A DNA stretch of 64,000 nucleotides from an uncultured Methanomassiliicoccales archaeon (GTDB lineage: Archaea > Thermoplasmatota > Thermoplasmata > Methanomassiliicoccales > Methanomethylophilaceae), in assembly GCA_959597175.1 (NCBI GenBank), contig CAUFXM010000008.1:1-64000 (forward strand). The letters are read 5' to 3'. The translations under genes and the position numbers were made by a program. A model generated the notes under the pieces. That model searched no databases. It worked only from the letters and a program-made list of their open reading frames with translations, and was not told the DNA's origin. Positions 1 through 7,780 of this stretch are shown here, one piece after another; position 1 is the first letter of the stretch; every line of letters begins with the position of its first letter.

Positions 1-644
1 AGCGGACGATGAGACTGGAATCGAGTCACACCCTCACGGGTGTGTGGATTGAAACGTCTCGATGCAGCGGACGATGAGACTGGAATCGAGTCACACCCTC
101 ACGGGTGTGTGGATTGAAACAATGCGAGGACGAAGGGCGTCCACAGGATCGAGGTCGTCACACCCTCACGGGTGTGTGGATTGAAACTCTATCTACTACG
201 GTCTCCTTGCTGACTCCGATGGTGTCACACCCTCACGGGTGTGTGGATTGAAACCTCTATCCTGGAATATTCCTGTTTAGTGGCGTTGGTCACACCCTCA
301 CGGGTGTGTGGATTGAAACCATTTGGTCTCCGACCCGGCCGTGACGACCACGCGTCACACCCTCACGGGTGTGTGGATTGAAACAAGATCTATGACGCCC
401 ACCATCCGGACGACGAACCGTCACACCCTCACGGGTGTGTGGATTGAAACACCTCCGCTCCCGTGATCAGTGACATCACCGTCACGTCACACCCTCACGG
501 GCGTGTGGATTGAAACGATGATCCCGTGACGCACAGCATCACCCTCAGAGGTCACACCCTCACGGGTGTGTGGATTGAAAAGAAGTTAATAGGGGGTTCG
601 GGTAGACCTTTAGATACGTCACACCATAGTGTGTGGAACGAAAC
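1..644 (+). CRISPR. CRISPR array, type I-C-like repeats, trailer end
   Basis: Nine 31-bp repeats lie at 25-55, 90-120, 157-187, 224-254, 289-319, 354-384, 420-450, 486-516 and 551-581, followed by a degenerate 27-bp copy at 618-644. Each repeat begins GTCACACCCTCACGGG and ends GTGTGGATTGAAAC. The inner CACACCC/GGGTGTG arms can form a hairpin around TCAC. Spacers are 34-36 nt. The ATTGAAAC end and the stem are typical of subtype I-C repeats. The repeat at 486 has one T-to-C change, the one at 551 ends in A instead of C, and the last is shortened but keeps a CACAC/GTGTG stem. This decay marks the leader-distal end, so the leader and cas genes should lie left of position 1. No cas gene is visible in the window. 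Confidence 0.97.
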
Positions 645-753
645 ACCGAATTGTCATCATCATTGTTATGCCCATGTTGTGTGAATAGTGAAACCGAATA
701 CTTTGTGCGTCTACATTCAAGTCTTGGTGAGACTATTCGGGTGTCATCAGATT

Positions 754-2625
754 ATGATCATATATGGTGAGACTAAGGAAGTGTTTCTCGACGACATCGT
801 CAACGGCGTGCTCGACGAGAAGGTCGAGAACCTGATGTTGCAGCGCTTCGGCAGGCACACTCCGGAGGCGGAACTCCGTGCGTGGCAGAACTCGCTCACC
901 TACATGGGGAACATCATCGGCCAATCATCCATCCCAGAGGATGCAGGCATAGCAATCGAGTACTCCATTCCGTACACGTCTAAGCGCGTCGACCTCATCA
1001 TCACCGGTCTCAACGAGGAGGGTCGCAACGCCGCCGTCATTATAGAGTTGAAGCAATGGGCGTCGGCAGAAGCCGTTCCGGGAAAGGATGGCGTCGTCCG
1101 CACCCTCGTCGGGGGAGGGATTCACGAGGTCACGCACCCATCTTACCAGGCGTGGTCATATGCCGAGGCGATAGAGGACTTCAACGCCGACGTCCGCGAC
1201 AGGGATGTGATACTCTCGCCGTGCGCATGTCTCCATAATTACATCGCCGACCCGCCGGACCCCCTCAGGTCTGACATTTACAGCGAGTACCTGGAGAGGG
1301 CGCCCATGTTCACCAAGCACCAGGGCGCCGACCTGAAGGGCTTCCTGGAGAGGTTCATTAGGAAGGGTGACAGTGGTGAGACCATCTTCATCCTGGACAG
1401 CGGGAGGCTGAAGCCCTCGAAGTCGCTCCAGGACGTCCTCGCATCGATGATGCGCGGGAACAGGGAGTTCACTCTTCTGGACACACAGAAAGTGGTCTAC
1501 GAGGAGGTGCTCCACCAGGCCAGGGCGATAGCCCGCGGCGGAGGGAAGAGAGTGATCGTCATCCGCGGAGGACCCGGAACGGGGAAGACGGTGCTGGCCG
1601 TGAACCTCCTGTCCGACATAACATCCATGGGGCTGTCCTCTCTGTACGTGTCCAAGAACGCCGCCCCCAGGAACGTCTACAACAAGAAGTTGAAGGGGAT
1701 GGGACGCGGCCATAGCAGGGTCGACAAGCTGTTCGTGGGTTCGGGGAAGTTCGTCGACTCTCCTCCGGACGTGTTCGATGTGCTCCTGGCGGACGAGGCC
1801 CACAGGCTGAACGAGAAGAGCGGACTCTACTCGAATCAGGGTGAGAACCAAGTTATGGAGATCATCAGAGCGTCGAAGATGTCTGTGTTCCTGATAGACG
1901 AGGACCAGAGGGTCACGATCAAGGACATCGGCACCGTGGACGAGATCAGAAAGCACGCGAAGGAGATGGGGGCGATGGTCACCGAGATGGAGCTGGACTC
2001 CCAGTTCAGATGTTCGGGTTCAGACGGCTACCTGGAGTGGCTGGACGATGTCCTGCAGATAAGGGAGACGGCCAACTTCGAGCCGGACGACTCCTTCGAC
2101 TACGACTTCAGAGTGTTCGACGACCCCAACGAACTCCGCAAAGCCATCGAGGAGAGGAACGCCATTAACAACAGGTCCAGGATGGTCGCCGGATACTGCT
2201 GGAACTGGATCTCCGAGGGGAAGGACGACACCGACGTACACGACGTGACGATACCGGAGTTTGGGTTCGGGATGAGCTGGAACCTCGGGAGCAGTCAGAC
2301 GTGGGCCATTGACCCGGATTCCGTGAAGGAGATCGGTTGCATCCACACATGTCAGGGTCTGGAGTTCGACTACGTCGGGGTGATCATCGGCGACGATATC
2401 AGGTACGATAACGGGGAGGTCATAACCGATGCCTCGAAGAGGGCGAGGACCGACCAGTCCCTGAAGGGACTGAAGAAGATGTATCCTGATCCGGAAAAGG
2501 CAGCAGAGGTTGCCGACAGGATCATCAAGAACACTTACAAGGTGCTGATGTCACGCGGGATGAAAGGCTGTTATGTATACTGCACAGATCCTGGGATGAA
2601 CGAGCATCTCCGGAATAGGTTGTGA
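754..2625 (+). CDS. DUF2075-type SF1 helicase with N-terminal nuclease-like domain
   Basis: This 623-residue protein has two parts. The first, about residues 1-110, carries a PD-(D/E)XK-like pattern: D80 in KRVDLIITG, then E98 and K100 in VIIELKQ. The second is a superfamily 1 helicase/ATPase of the DUF2075 family. Its Walker A is GGPGTGKT at 272-279, Walker B is LLADEAHR, the motif-V-like segment is HTCQGLEFDYVGV and the motif-VI-like segment is LMSRGMKG near the C-terminus. I chose ATG 754; a GTG at 688 in the same frame would add 22 unconvincing residues. The nuclease plus helicase architecture and its place about 110 bp after a CRISPR trailer suggest an anti-phage or DNA-processing role. 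That is inference, since no partner gene is visible. Confidence 0.85.
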   Translation: MIIYGETKEVFLDDIVNGVLDEKVENLMLQRFGRHTPEAELRAWQNSLTYMGNIIGQSSIPEDAGIAIEYSIPYTSKRVDLIITGLNEEGRNAAVIIELKQWASAEAVPGKDGVVRTLVGGGIHEVTHPSYQAWSYAEAIEDFNADVRDRDVILSPCACLHNYIADPPDPLRSDIYSEYLERAPMFTKHQGADLKGFLERFIRKGDSGETIFILDSGRLKPSKSLQDVLASMMRGNREFTLLDTQKVVYEEVLHQARAIARGGGKRVIVIRGGPGTGKTVLAVNLLSDITSMGLSSLYVSKNAAPRNVYNKKLKGMGRGHSRVDKLFVGSGKFVDSPPDVFDVLLADEAHRLNEKSGLYSNQGENQVMEIIRASKMSVFLIDEDQRVTIKDIGTVDEIRKHAKEMGAMVTEMELDSQFRCSGSDGYLEWLDDVLQIRETANFEPDDSFDYDFRVFDDPNELRKAIEERNAINNRSRMVAGYCWNWISEGKDDTDVHDVTIPEFGFGMSWNLGSSQTWAIDPDSVKEIGCIHTCQGLEFDYVGVIIGDDIRYDNGEVITDASKRARTDQSLKGLKKMYPDPEKAAEVADRIIKNTYKVLMSRGMKGCYVYCTDPGMNEHLRNRL

Positions 2626-2686
2626 ATCCTGGGAGAATGACATCGTTTCCTGTGAGTAACGTTAAGGGTCAGGTCCATCCCCCGCG

Positions 2687-2979
2687 TCAAATGTCGAGCA
2701 CCTCCCTATCCAGGCCTTCCTTGGCTATCTCGAACAGCATCTCCGGGTGGTCGTCCCCCAAGCACCCCCTTATCAGCGAGCGGTACCAGCCCAAGGTGTT
2801 CACCTGGTCCTTGGCGAAGTAGCAGTCACACCTCCCAATCCCGTGGACAATCGCCTCCAGGCACTTGTTGGTCTCCCCCACGAACCCGAGCTCACCATCC
2901 CCCGTATGTCCTCCTCGAAATCCTCCCGCATTCTGCAGGCCAAGTACACGCCGCGTCCCATCCTCGCCGACGCCTTCAT
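2687..2979 (-). pseudogene. Small fic-coupled gene, apparently frameshifted
   Basis: An ATG at 2979 overlaps the fic stop codon (ATGA, 2976-2979), as in a translationally coupled gene. The frame reads MKASARMGRGVYLACRMRED and onward to about 2890, then becomes proline/arginine-rich and stops at 2800. The adjacent frame from about 2895 to 2687 reads protein-like (GETNKCLEAIVHGIGRCDCY... ending GLDREVLDI). Removing one base near 2889-2895 would join the two into one protein of about 98 residues. I do not recognise the family. It could be a fic accessory or antitoxin that is now broken, or there may be a sequencing error. Confidence 0.45.
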
Positions 2980-4031
2980 CGATCTCGGCTTCTGGGTCCC
3001 ACCCATCTGTATCTGGCGTCCCTGTAGCTCCCGACCTTCTCTATCCTTCCTTTCGACCTGAGCTCCGCTAGCGCGGACTCCACCGTCCTGGGGCTGACAT
3101 CCGGCAGTGCCGCGCAGATCTGCCTCTTGGACACTGGAGCCAGGCTGTTCTCCAGCATCAGGGCCACACGGTCGCGCTTGCTCAACCTCCCGTCGTTGGT
3201 GACGGCGAAGCGGGTGTCCAGATCGATGTAGCACTCCAGGAGGCTTTGGAGGAAGTAGCGGACGAACGGCATGTACGTCCAGTCGTTCTCGTACCAGCCG
3301 GCGGAGGACTCCTCCAAGGCCCTGTAGTACGCCCCCTTGGTCAGGGAGATGTGCTCGTCCAGGGACACGAACCTGCACACGTCGAAGCCGTTGTTGTACA
3401 GGAGCGCGGTGGTCAGGAGCCTGGAGGTTCTGCCGTTCCCGTCCGGGAACGGATGGATGCACAGGAAGTCCAGGATTACGCAGGGGATCAGGAGCAGCGG
3501 TTCCATCCCATCGTCCCGGGCCTCCATGTAGGCCATGAACAGCTGCCCCATGGCCCCCGGGGTCTCGGAGGCCGGGACTGGTGTGAAGACGATCTCCCTC
3601 CTCCCGCCAGAGACGCTGACGATGGCGTTGTCACGTGTCTTGTAGCGTCCACCTCCGCGGAGGGTGCGTGACATCATCGTCCTGTGAAGTCCGAGGACCG
3701 AGGCCTCGTCCAGGTCGAAGGCAGAGGGGTCCTCATGGATTGCGGACAGCGCGTCGCGGTACCCGGCGATCTCGTTCTCGCTGTGGGTCCTCGGTGTGTC
3801 GTTCCTCAGCACGATGTCGGCCAGACGCTCGTCGCTGGTGACGATCCCCTCGATCTCGTTGGAGTACTTGACGGAGTTCAGCTTCGCCATCTCCTCTATC
3901 CTGGCGAACTGCCTCCCGTACCTGGATACGCGGATTCCGTTCAGGGCGTTGATCTCCCTGATCCTGGCTATGAGCTCAGGAATGTCAGGGGGGAGTGGTC
4001 CGAGGACCTCCGAGAAGTCGAAGGCGTGCAT
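2976..4031 (-). CDS. Fic family protein (AMPylator-type) with C-terminal winged helix
   Basis: This 351-residue Fic-domain protein has the complete catalytic motif HPFPDGNGR at residues 193-201. An N-terminal inhibitory motif of the S-x-x-x-E-G type (SNEIEG, 57-62) marks it as a class II, self-inhibited Fic protein. Such enzymes transfer AMP (or other NMPs) from nucleotides to target-protein hydroxyls. The last 60 or so residues look like a winged helix (SKRQICAALPDVSPRTVESA), common in archaeal and bacterial Fic proteins. The start at 4031 lies just downstream of paired inverted repeats, which suggests autoregulation. A second, decayed Fic C-terminus occurs at 7213-7596. The target is unknown. 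Confidence 0.93.
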   Translation of the reverse strand: MHAFDFSEVLGPLPPDIPELIARIREINALNGIRVSRYGRQFARIEEMAKLNSVKYSNEIEGIVTSDERLADIVLRNDTPRTHSENEIAGYRDALSAIHEDPSAFDLDEASVLGLHRTMMSRTLRGGGRYKTRDNAIVSVSGGRREIVFTPVPASETPGAMGQLFMAYMEARDDGMEPLLLIPCVILDFLCIHPFPDGNGRTSRLLTTALLYNNGFDVCRFVSLDEHISLTKGAYYRALEESSAGWYENDWTYMPFVRYFLQSLLECYIDLDTRFAVTNDGRLSKRDRVALMLENSLAPVSKRQICAALPDVSPRTVESALAELRSKGRIEKVGSYRDARYRWVGPRSRDR

Positions 4032-4045
4032 ACCATAGGTGAGTG

Positions 4046-4135
4046 TTTACTTACTATTTAACTGGATTTTTTAGTAAGTAAATCCGTTGGTGATGGGATT
4101 TACTCACTATTTTTTTCAATTTAATAGTAAGTAAA
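4046..4135. promoter_or_regulatory. Two inverted repeats upstream of fic (probable operators)
   Basis: TTTACTTACT (4046-4055) pairs with AGTAAGTAAA (4073-4082), and TTTACTCACT (4099-4108) pairs with AGTAAGTAAA (4126-4135). The four half-sites form two similar inverted repeats with arms 17 bp apart. The repeats start 14 bp upstream of the fic start codon, in AT-rich DNA. The winged-helix tail of the Fic protein is a candidate binder. Confidence 0.65.
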
Positions 4136-4262
4136 AAGTAGGACCTCCATGCGGTCCGAAGATTTCGACTGAGTTCCCGTCACCCGTCATGGGCACTCCG
4201 GATGCGATACGGCTCTCCGCTTCATACCTTTCCAATGAGACAGGTGATCGATTCATAAAAAA

Positions 4263-4332
4263 TTCAAAAATCTGAATTTCAAAATCAAAATTCAGAAATC
4301 TGAAACTTATTATCAAAATTCAGAAATCTGAA
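4263..4332. promoter_or_regulatory. Three palindromes phased at 28 bp upstream of DUF234-type ATPase
   Basis: TTCAAAAATCTGAA (4263-4276), TTCAGAAATCTGAA (4291-4304) and TTCAGAAATCTGAA (4319-4332) are three near-identical palindromes with TTCAGA/TCTGAA arms. Their starts are exactly 28 bp apart. They lie 40-110 bp before the ATPase start, in very AT-rich DNA that also holds the promoter. This looks like cooperative operator binding. The downstream ATPase carries its own winged-helix segment. Confidence 0.7.
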
Positions 4333-4372
4333 TTTTAATAAAGAATATAACATCCCGACCCCATGACGTCAT

Positions 4373-5779
4373 ATGCAGGGATTCGTGGGAAGGGAGAAGG
4401 AGCTCTCCGTCCTCTTCTCGTTCATGGGGAACCCCGGGGTCAGGGGTTTGGCGATGTACGGGATCCGCCAGGTAGGCAAGAGCGATCTGCTGAAGCACTT
4501 CGCCGAGGGGAGGAGGTCGGTGTACATCCAGCTCGACAGGGGATCCGAGGAGGCGATCGCCGAGAGCGCCGTTATCCAGATCAGGGACGTCTTCCCGGTG
4601 GAGGGCGATCCCAGGACGATTGCGGGGCTTCTCGACGTCCTGGGGTGCATCTGCTCCGAGTCGCCGACGCTGGTCATCCTGGACGAGTACCCGTACCTGT
4701 CCGCGTCCGCCGAGCACGCGGACACCATGATGCAGAGGTTCATGGACGGAAAGGTGAAGGACACCGGGTCGAAGGTGATCGTCTGTGGGTCGCAGCTCTC
4801 GTCGATGCTGGAGATCGTCGAGGACCGCGGCAACCCCCTGTACCGGAGGTTCGGGATGAGCCTGGAGGTGCTCCCGATGACGTTCGAGGACACCTGTCAG
4901 TTCCATCCGGGGATGGACGACAGGGACCTCATGAGGATGCACATGATGCTCGGGGGGATGCCCGGGGACCACTTGGTGTTCCAGGGGGCGACGTTCAGGG
5001 ACGTGGTGGCGGAGACCTTCCTGGCCAGGGGGATGCCCTTCAGGAACACGGTGCGCGCCCGCATAGGCGCCGAGACCGGGAAGACGGACGACAACGTGGC
5101 CATAGTCCGCGCCGTCGCCAAGGGGAGGCTCAGCCTCAGGGATATCTCGAGGTACACGGGCATCCCGGAGAGCACATGCTCCGGGTACATCGAAAGGCTG
5201 GAGGAGATAGGGGTGCTCGGACACAGCCATCCGATGGCCGGGGCCCCGTCACGGAAGCGCTACCACATCGCCGACGGCCTGGTAGGGATATGGTACACGG
5301 TGTTCAACGACCTGAACGAGAGGACCCTGCCCGACGACATCGACAGGAGGTTCGATGTCATCTCCAACAGGATGGACACCTACTTCGGGCACAGGTTCGA
5401 GACCTTCTGCGCCGAGTGGATGACCCGCAACTACGCATGCACGGACATAGGCTCCTGGTGGGGGACGGAGGAGGACGAGAAGGGCGATAACGTGGGTGTG
5501 GACATCGACATAGTGGCCGACGTCACAGAGAGAGGGAAGAGGGGGACGGTGTACTGCGAGTGCAAGTTCCGCAACGGGATGGCGAAGGCTAGCGACCTGG
5601 AGGTCCTGAGGAGGAGGGCCGAGGGTCTGGACAGGTCCTACAACCTGGCGTTCTTCTCCGCAGGCGGGTTCGAGAGAGGGATGGTCGCCGAGGCCGAGGA
5701 GTTCGGGGCCGTGCTGATAGGCGTCGATGAGCTCATAGGCAGGAGGCCGGCGCCCAGCCTGCTGTTCCCGGGGCAATGA
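4373..5779 (+). CDS. Archaeal AAA+ ATPase with DUF234-type C-terminal domain
   Basis: This 468-residue protein belongs to the archaeal ATPase/DUF234 family. The N-terminal ATPase begins FVGREKEL and has a Walker-A-like GIRQVGKSDLL (a variant of GxxxxGKS) near residue 28. Walker B is LVILDEYPYL, and a sensor-like VIVCGSQ follows. Around residues 245-300 is a winged-helix segment (LSLRDISRYTGIPESTCSGY). The C-terminal domain shows a nuclease-like D-x(n)-E-x-K pattern (VDIDIVAD ... YCECKFR). Members are common multi-copy genes in archaea, and function is mostly unknown; toxin, defence or regulatory roles have been suggested. The phased palindromes directly upstream support tight regulation. Confidence 0.85.
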   Translation: MQGFVGREKELSVLFSFMGNPGVRGLAMYGIRQVGKSDLLKHFAEGRRSVYIQLDRGSEEAIAESAVIQIRDVFPVEGDPRTIAGLLDVLGCICSESPTLVILDEYPYLSASAEHADTMMQRFMDGKVKDTGSKVIVCGSQLSSMLEIVEDRGNPLYRRFGMSLEVLPMTFEDTCQFHPGMDDRDLMRMHMMLGGMPGDHLVFQGATFRDVVAETFLARGMPFRNTVRARIGAETGKTDDNVAIVRAVAKGRLSLRDISRYTGIPESTCSGYIERLEEIGVLGHSHPMAGAPSRKRYHIADGLVGIWYTVFNDLNERTLPDDIDRRFDVISNRMDTYFGHRFETFCAEWMTRNYACTDIGSWWGTEEDEKGDNVGVDIDIVADVTERGKRGTVYCECKFRNGMAKASDLEVLRRRAEGLDRSYNLAFFSAGGFERGMVAEAEEFGAVLIGVDELIGRRPAPSLLFPGQ

Positions 5780-5842
5780 TCCGACGGATCATCCGAACCA
5801 TCCTCCGCTCACCTTATTACCGACGTCATCCTCCCTCCGCCC

Positions 5843-6385
5843 ATGTGGGAGCTCTCGGTGCTGGAGTGGTTCGACTCCATACACGGGTCCGTGCTGGACC
5901 CGCTGATGGTAGGCATCACCTACAGCGCCACGTCCGGCCTGATATGGTTCGTCCTGGGCTTCCTGATGACCTGCTCCCGGAGATGGCGCAGGTGCGGCGT
6001 GTCGGTGATCGTCGCAGTTATCCTCGCCTACATCGTGGTGGACGTCATCCTCAAGCCGCTGGTCTGCAGGGAGAGGCCCTTCGACGTGGCGGACTTCGAC
6101 TTGCTGGTGGCCGCCCCGGACACCTGGTCGTTCCCCTCGGGGCACACGGCGTCCGCATTCGCCGGCGCCACAGCCATCCTGATCCACAATCGGAGATGGG
6201 GGGCGGTCGCCATGGCGTACGCCTCCCTCGTCGGGCTGTCGAGGGTGTACCTGTGCGTCCACTGGCCCACGGACGTAATCGCCGGGGCGCTCGTCGGGAT
6301 CGCGCTGGCACTGCTGGCGGTGTGGTTCATGTCCCGCTGGGTTCCGTACTTCCGGGACCTGGAGAGGGGCGATGCGGCGGTCTGA
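5843..6385 (+). CDS. PAP2-family membrane phosphatase
   Basis: This 180-residue integral membrane protein of the PAP2 (type 2 phosphatidic acid phosphatase) superfamily has all three signature motifs. They are KPLVCRERP (KX6RP), PSGH in SFPSGHTAS, and SRVYLCVHWPTD (SRX5HX3D). Several hydrophobic segments flank them, for example LIWFVLGFLM and VSVIVAVILAYIVV. It probably dephosphorylates a lipid phosphate or polyprenyl (C55-like) pyrophosphate carrier at the outer face of the membrane. The exact substrate cannot be read from sequence. It starts 63 bp after the preceding ATPase and may be separately transcribed. Confidence 0.92.
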   Translation: MWELSVLEWFDSIHGSVLDPLMVGITYSATSGLIWFVLGFLMTCSRRWRRCGVSVIVAVILAYIVVDVILKPLVCRERPFDVADFDLLVAAPDTWSFPSGHTASAFAGATAILIHNRRWGAVAMAYASLVGLSRVYLCVHWPTDVIAGALVGIALALLAVWFMSRWVPYFRDLERGDAAV

Positions 6386-6446
6386 CGCGGCGGTTCCATG
6401 GAAGGAACTGGCCAGGCTAAATACCGCCGAATCGGATAGACCATCC

Positions 6447-7313
6447 ATGACTAAGGGAGTCCTTGGAATCATAGGATGCCCGATGCTCGAGGACAACCTC
6501 ATCCACTGCCTGAAGGACGACCCCGACGCCAAGGACATCGCGATCATCGAGAACGAGAACATCGGACCGCTCCGCAGGAAGCTGGAGGCCCGCGGCATCC
6601 CCTACAGGCTGGTGGGGATGGACGACGTCCTCGCCGGGATGTACGTCCCGACGGAGGACGCGTTCAACCTCCTGGTCTACGAGTTCAGCCTTGGCAAGCA
6701 CGCCTACCCCGACCAGCTGAAGGAGGGTGTGGAGGACGTCACCGGGAAGCTCCAACCGTACGTGGACGCCATCGGCTTCTACCTTGGCACCTGCGGGAAC
6801 TACGAGTGGGACATCCCGAAGTGGTGCCAGTCAAAGGGGTACAAGCCGTCGGCGATGTTCTGCGACGCAGAGGGCAACCTGTGCCACGACTGCGTGGGGG
6901 TGGCCATCGCCGGAGGCCCCAGGTACCTGGAGATGGAGAAGCGCTATCCGGGATGCATGTTCATGTTCCCGTCGATGGTCAACAACTACGACGAGTTCAT
7001 GCTGGCCAACAACAGCGAGTCGGTGGAGGCCACCCGGCATCTCACCCCCGATATGATGGAGGTCCTCGGCATCGAGCCAGGGGAGGACGGATACATGAGG
7101 TGGCTGCTTAGTCTGGGCCATTACAAGCACCTGCTGAAGCTGGACAACGGGATAGGCGACGAGGACGGGGGTTTCGACGAAGGCCTGGAGAGGCTGAAGG
7201 CCAGGATGCACCTCAACGTGATGGATGCCGAGCCGGGGTGGGCCAGCACCCAGCCCACCGAGGACCTGTACAGGAAGTGCAAGATGATGCTGGACGGGGC
7301 CAACGGAAGCTGA
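6447..7313 (+). CDS. DUF1638 domain protein
   Basis: This 288-residue protein is of the DUF1638 family, found in methanogens and some anaerobic bacteria, often in the neighbourhood of methylamine or corrinoid genes. Function is not established. Cysteines are well placed for a metal or cofactor site: IIGCPML, YLGTCGNYEW, PKWCQSKG and FCDAEGNLCHDC. I chose ATG 6447 because the frame open upstream of it is not protein-like and an AT-rich TAAATA element lies about 25 bp upstream. The last 100 bp overlap a decayed antisense Fic fragment. Confidence 0.8.
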   Translation: MTKGVLGIIGCPMLEDNLIHCLKDDPDAKDIAIIENENIGPLRRKLEARGIPYRLVGMDDVLAGMYVPTEDAFNLLVYEFSLGKHAYPDQLKEGVEDVTGKLQPYVDAIGFYLGTCGNYEWDIPKWCQSKGYKPSAMFCDAEGNLCHDCVGVAIAGGPRYLEMEKRYPGCMFMFPSMVNNYDEFMLANNSESVEATRHLTPDMMEVLGIEPGEDGYMRWLLSLGHYKHLLKLDNGIGDEDGGFDEGLERLKARMHLNVMDAEPGWASTQPTEDLYRKCKMMLDGANGS

Positions 7314-7596
7314 TGGGGAGGTCGCCCTCCATCATGCCGAGGATGCGGTCGGACACGAACATGCGGTATCTCCTCTGGCCGGTGATCACTCTCAGGACTC
7401 CGTGGGGCCCCGGGGTTCCCACGATCCTGGTGGCCGTCGGGGCGGATGCCCCTAACGCATTTTCTGCATCGACTATTCCGATGCAGGGGTTGCGGAACAG
7501 CATGTCCACGGTGCGGACGATGTCCGGGTTCCTTTCGCCAGATGTGACCTCTCTCCGATACTCCGTCATGGAATCTATGGGCGATAGGCCCCCCAT
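7213..7596 (-). pseudogene. Decayed Fic C-terminal fragment
   Basis: Within this antisense frame, IVDAENALGASAPTAT followed by GVLRVITGQRRYRMFVSD matches the winged-helix tail of Fic proteins (typically LGVSYPTA...LGILREITG.RRNRVY). No catalytic HPFxxGNGR motif is present upstream, so this is a 5'-truncated remnant. Its 3' part runs into the DUF1638 gene and becomes proline/arginine-rich shadow sequence. It is a second Fic relic within 4 kb of the intact fic gene. Confidence 0.6.
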
Positions 7597-7624
7597 GAAC
7601 GAAAAAACTGTGTTTCTGATATTT

Positions 7625-7680
7625 GAGACTGGCTATTTGACAATGGTGAGACTTGGCTATATCTGGATGGTGAGATTCGG
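7625..7680. repeat. Three imperfect tandem repeats with TGGTGAGACT core
   Basis: GAGACT at 7625, GAGACT at 7648 and GAGATT at 7672 recur every 23-24 bp, each followed by a TGGC/CGGC-like stretch. Two are preceded by ATGG (TGGTGAGACT 7644-7653, TGGTGAGATT 7668-7677). The same decamer occurs twice just before or at the start of the nuclease-helicase gene (725-734 and 765-774). This could be an operator, a mobile-element scar or chance. The rest of 7597-7780 holds nothing recognisable. Confidence 0.4.
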
Positions 7681-7780
7681 CTGGATTGTATCTAGCAGGA
7701 TGCCTGGCTCATTTGTGTCAACACTGTAGCCATAAATTGAAGAATGGGCGGGGGTCTGGCCCCCGTGAACAGTTTATCGG

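Noticed and set aside
2747..3061. Plus-strand frames across the fic 3' region
   Set aside because: Proline/serine-rich antisense shadows of the fic and small downstream gene.
4116..4316. A small antisense protein in the AT-rich gap before the DUF234-type ATPase
   Set aside because: It consists of translated operator repeats and lacks protein-like composition.
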